A DNA stretch of 22,376 nucleotides. Origin: Prevotella sp. UBA4339. GTDB taxonomy: Bacteria; Bacteroidota; Bacteroidia; Bacteroidales; Bacteroidaceae. The notes under the pieces were generated by a model. It was not told where the DNA came from. It ran no database searches and was given only the letters and a program-made list of their open reading frames with translations. Of the stretch, positions 22,141-22,376 are shown in pieces. A program made the position numbers and the translations under genes. The first letter of the stretch is position 1. Each line of letters starts with the position of its first letter. The stretch lies in NCBI GenBank assembly GCA_002393725.1, contig DGTJ01000126.1, positions 1 through 22,376 of the forward strand, given 5' to 3'.

Positions 22141-22376
22141 TTACTTCAACTTCCCCTTGCTCTCAAGATATTTCGTGAATGTCTCCCACTGTGCTGCATT
22201 CTTCTCACGGTTGGCTTTCACCTCGTCAGTTTCGGCGAACTGAAGAGGATAGCAGTCCTGCAGATAATAGTGGCCTTGGTTGGGGTCGGAAATCAGGTCG
22301 TAGTGCAGGACAAGGTCGGTGAATATTCTGCTGTCCCAGTCGGCGACAAAACTGCTGACCACAAACAGGGCATTGT
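22141..22376 (-). CDS. Unrecognised protein, C-terminal end (5' end outside the window)
   Basis: The frame is open from the window edge to a TAA at 22143-22141 and gives about 78 residues. The GTG at 22362 is unlikely to be the real start, because the frame continues upstream as NALFV to the edge. The visible part has a hydrophobic start, then FVADWDSRIFTDLVLHYDLISDP, a Tyr/Gln-rich GHYYLQDCYPLQF, and a charged helical tail (EVKANREKNAAQWETFTKYL). I do not recognise the family. It lies 99 bp upstream of the radical SAM gene in the same direction but is separated from it by a strong terminator hairpin. Confidence 0.65.
   Translation of the reverse strand, partial: NALFVVSSFVADWDSRIFTDLVLHYDLISDPNQGHYYLQDCYPLQFAETDEVKANREKNAAQWETFTKYLESKGKLK

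Overview
The window is about 22.4 kb of a Bacteroidota chromosome, most likely order Bacteroidales and possibly Prevotella-like. The evidence is a SusC/SusD outer-membrane pair, several promoters of the Bacteroidota type (TTTG about 19-20 bp before TAnnTTTG), a SusD lipobox, and short 7-bp tandem repeats. The genus is an inference. Most of the window has moderate GC; from about 19.4 kb on, intergenic DNA and genes look more AT-rich.

Layout. (1) 1-4.6 kb, + strand: the C-terminal end of a GNAT acetyltransferase, a 7-bp tandem repeat, then susC-like and susD-like genes for nutrient uptake across the outer membrane. (2) 4.6-6.4 kb, - strand: a two-gene unit of a small secreted protein of unknown function and a periplasmic histidine acid phosphatase closely resembling glucose-1-phosphatase Agp. 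It converges on susD at a two-way terminator. (3) 6.6-12.5 kb, - strand: a tightly packed five-gene efflux operon of the YbhGFSR type: a TolC-like outer-membrane factor, a HlyD-like lipoprotein adaptor, a tandem-domain ABC ATPase, and two ABC-2 permeases. Junctions range from 0 to 8 bp or overlap. (4) A divergent AraC-family regulator (12.6-13.5 kb) whose shared upstream region holds a perfect 8-bp inverted repeat, a candidate operator. (5) 13.6-17.6 kb, - strand: GNAT acetyltransferase, a CSCG-type metal permease with a C-terminal HMA domain, and a secreted GH2 glycosidase. (6) 17.8-19.4 kb, + strand: a secreted GH35 beta-galactosidase-like enzyme, transcribed divergently from the GNAT. (7) 19.4-19.9 kb: a gene-poor stretch with a long inverted repeat and a perfect promoter that serves no recognisable gene. 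(8) 19.9-22.4 kb, - strand: a Gfo/Idh/MocA oxidoreductase overlapping the stop of a radical SAM/SPASM gene, preceded by a strong terminator hairpin and the 3' end of an unrecognised gene.

How it may work together (inference): SusCD, the GH2 and GH35 enzymes and the Agp-like phosphatase form a carbohydrate-scavenging theme, although an efflux operon sits between them, so one polysaccharide utilisation locus is not proven. The efflux operon looks self-contained, with its own AraC regulator. The least conventional parts are the heptamer-derived inserts in the efflux permeases, the orphan promoter and inverted repeat near 19.5-19.8 kb, and the coupled radical SAM / oxidoreductase pair behind a hairpin that touches its start codon.
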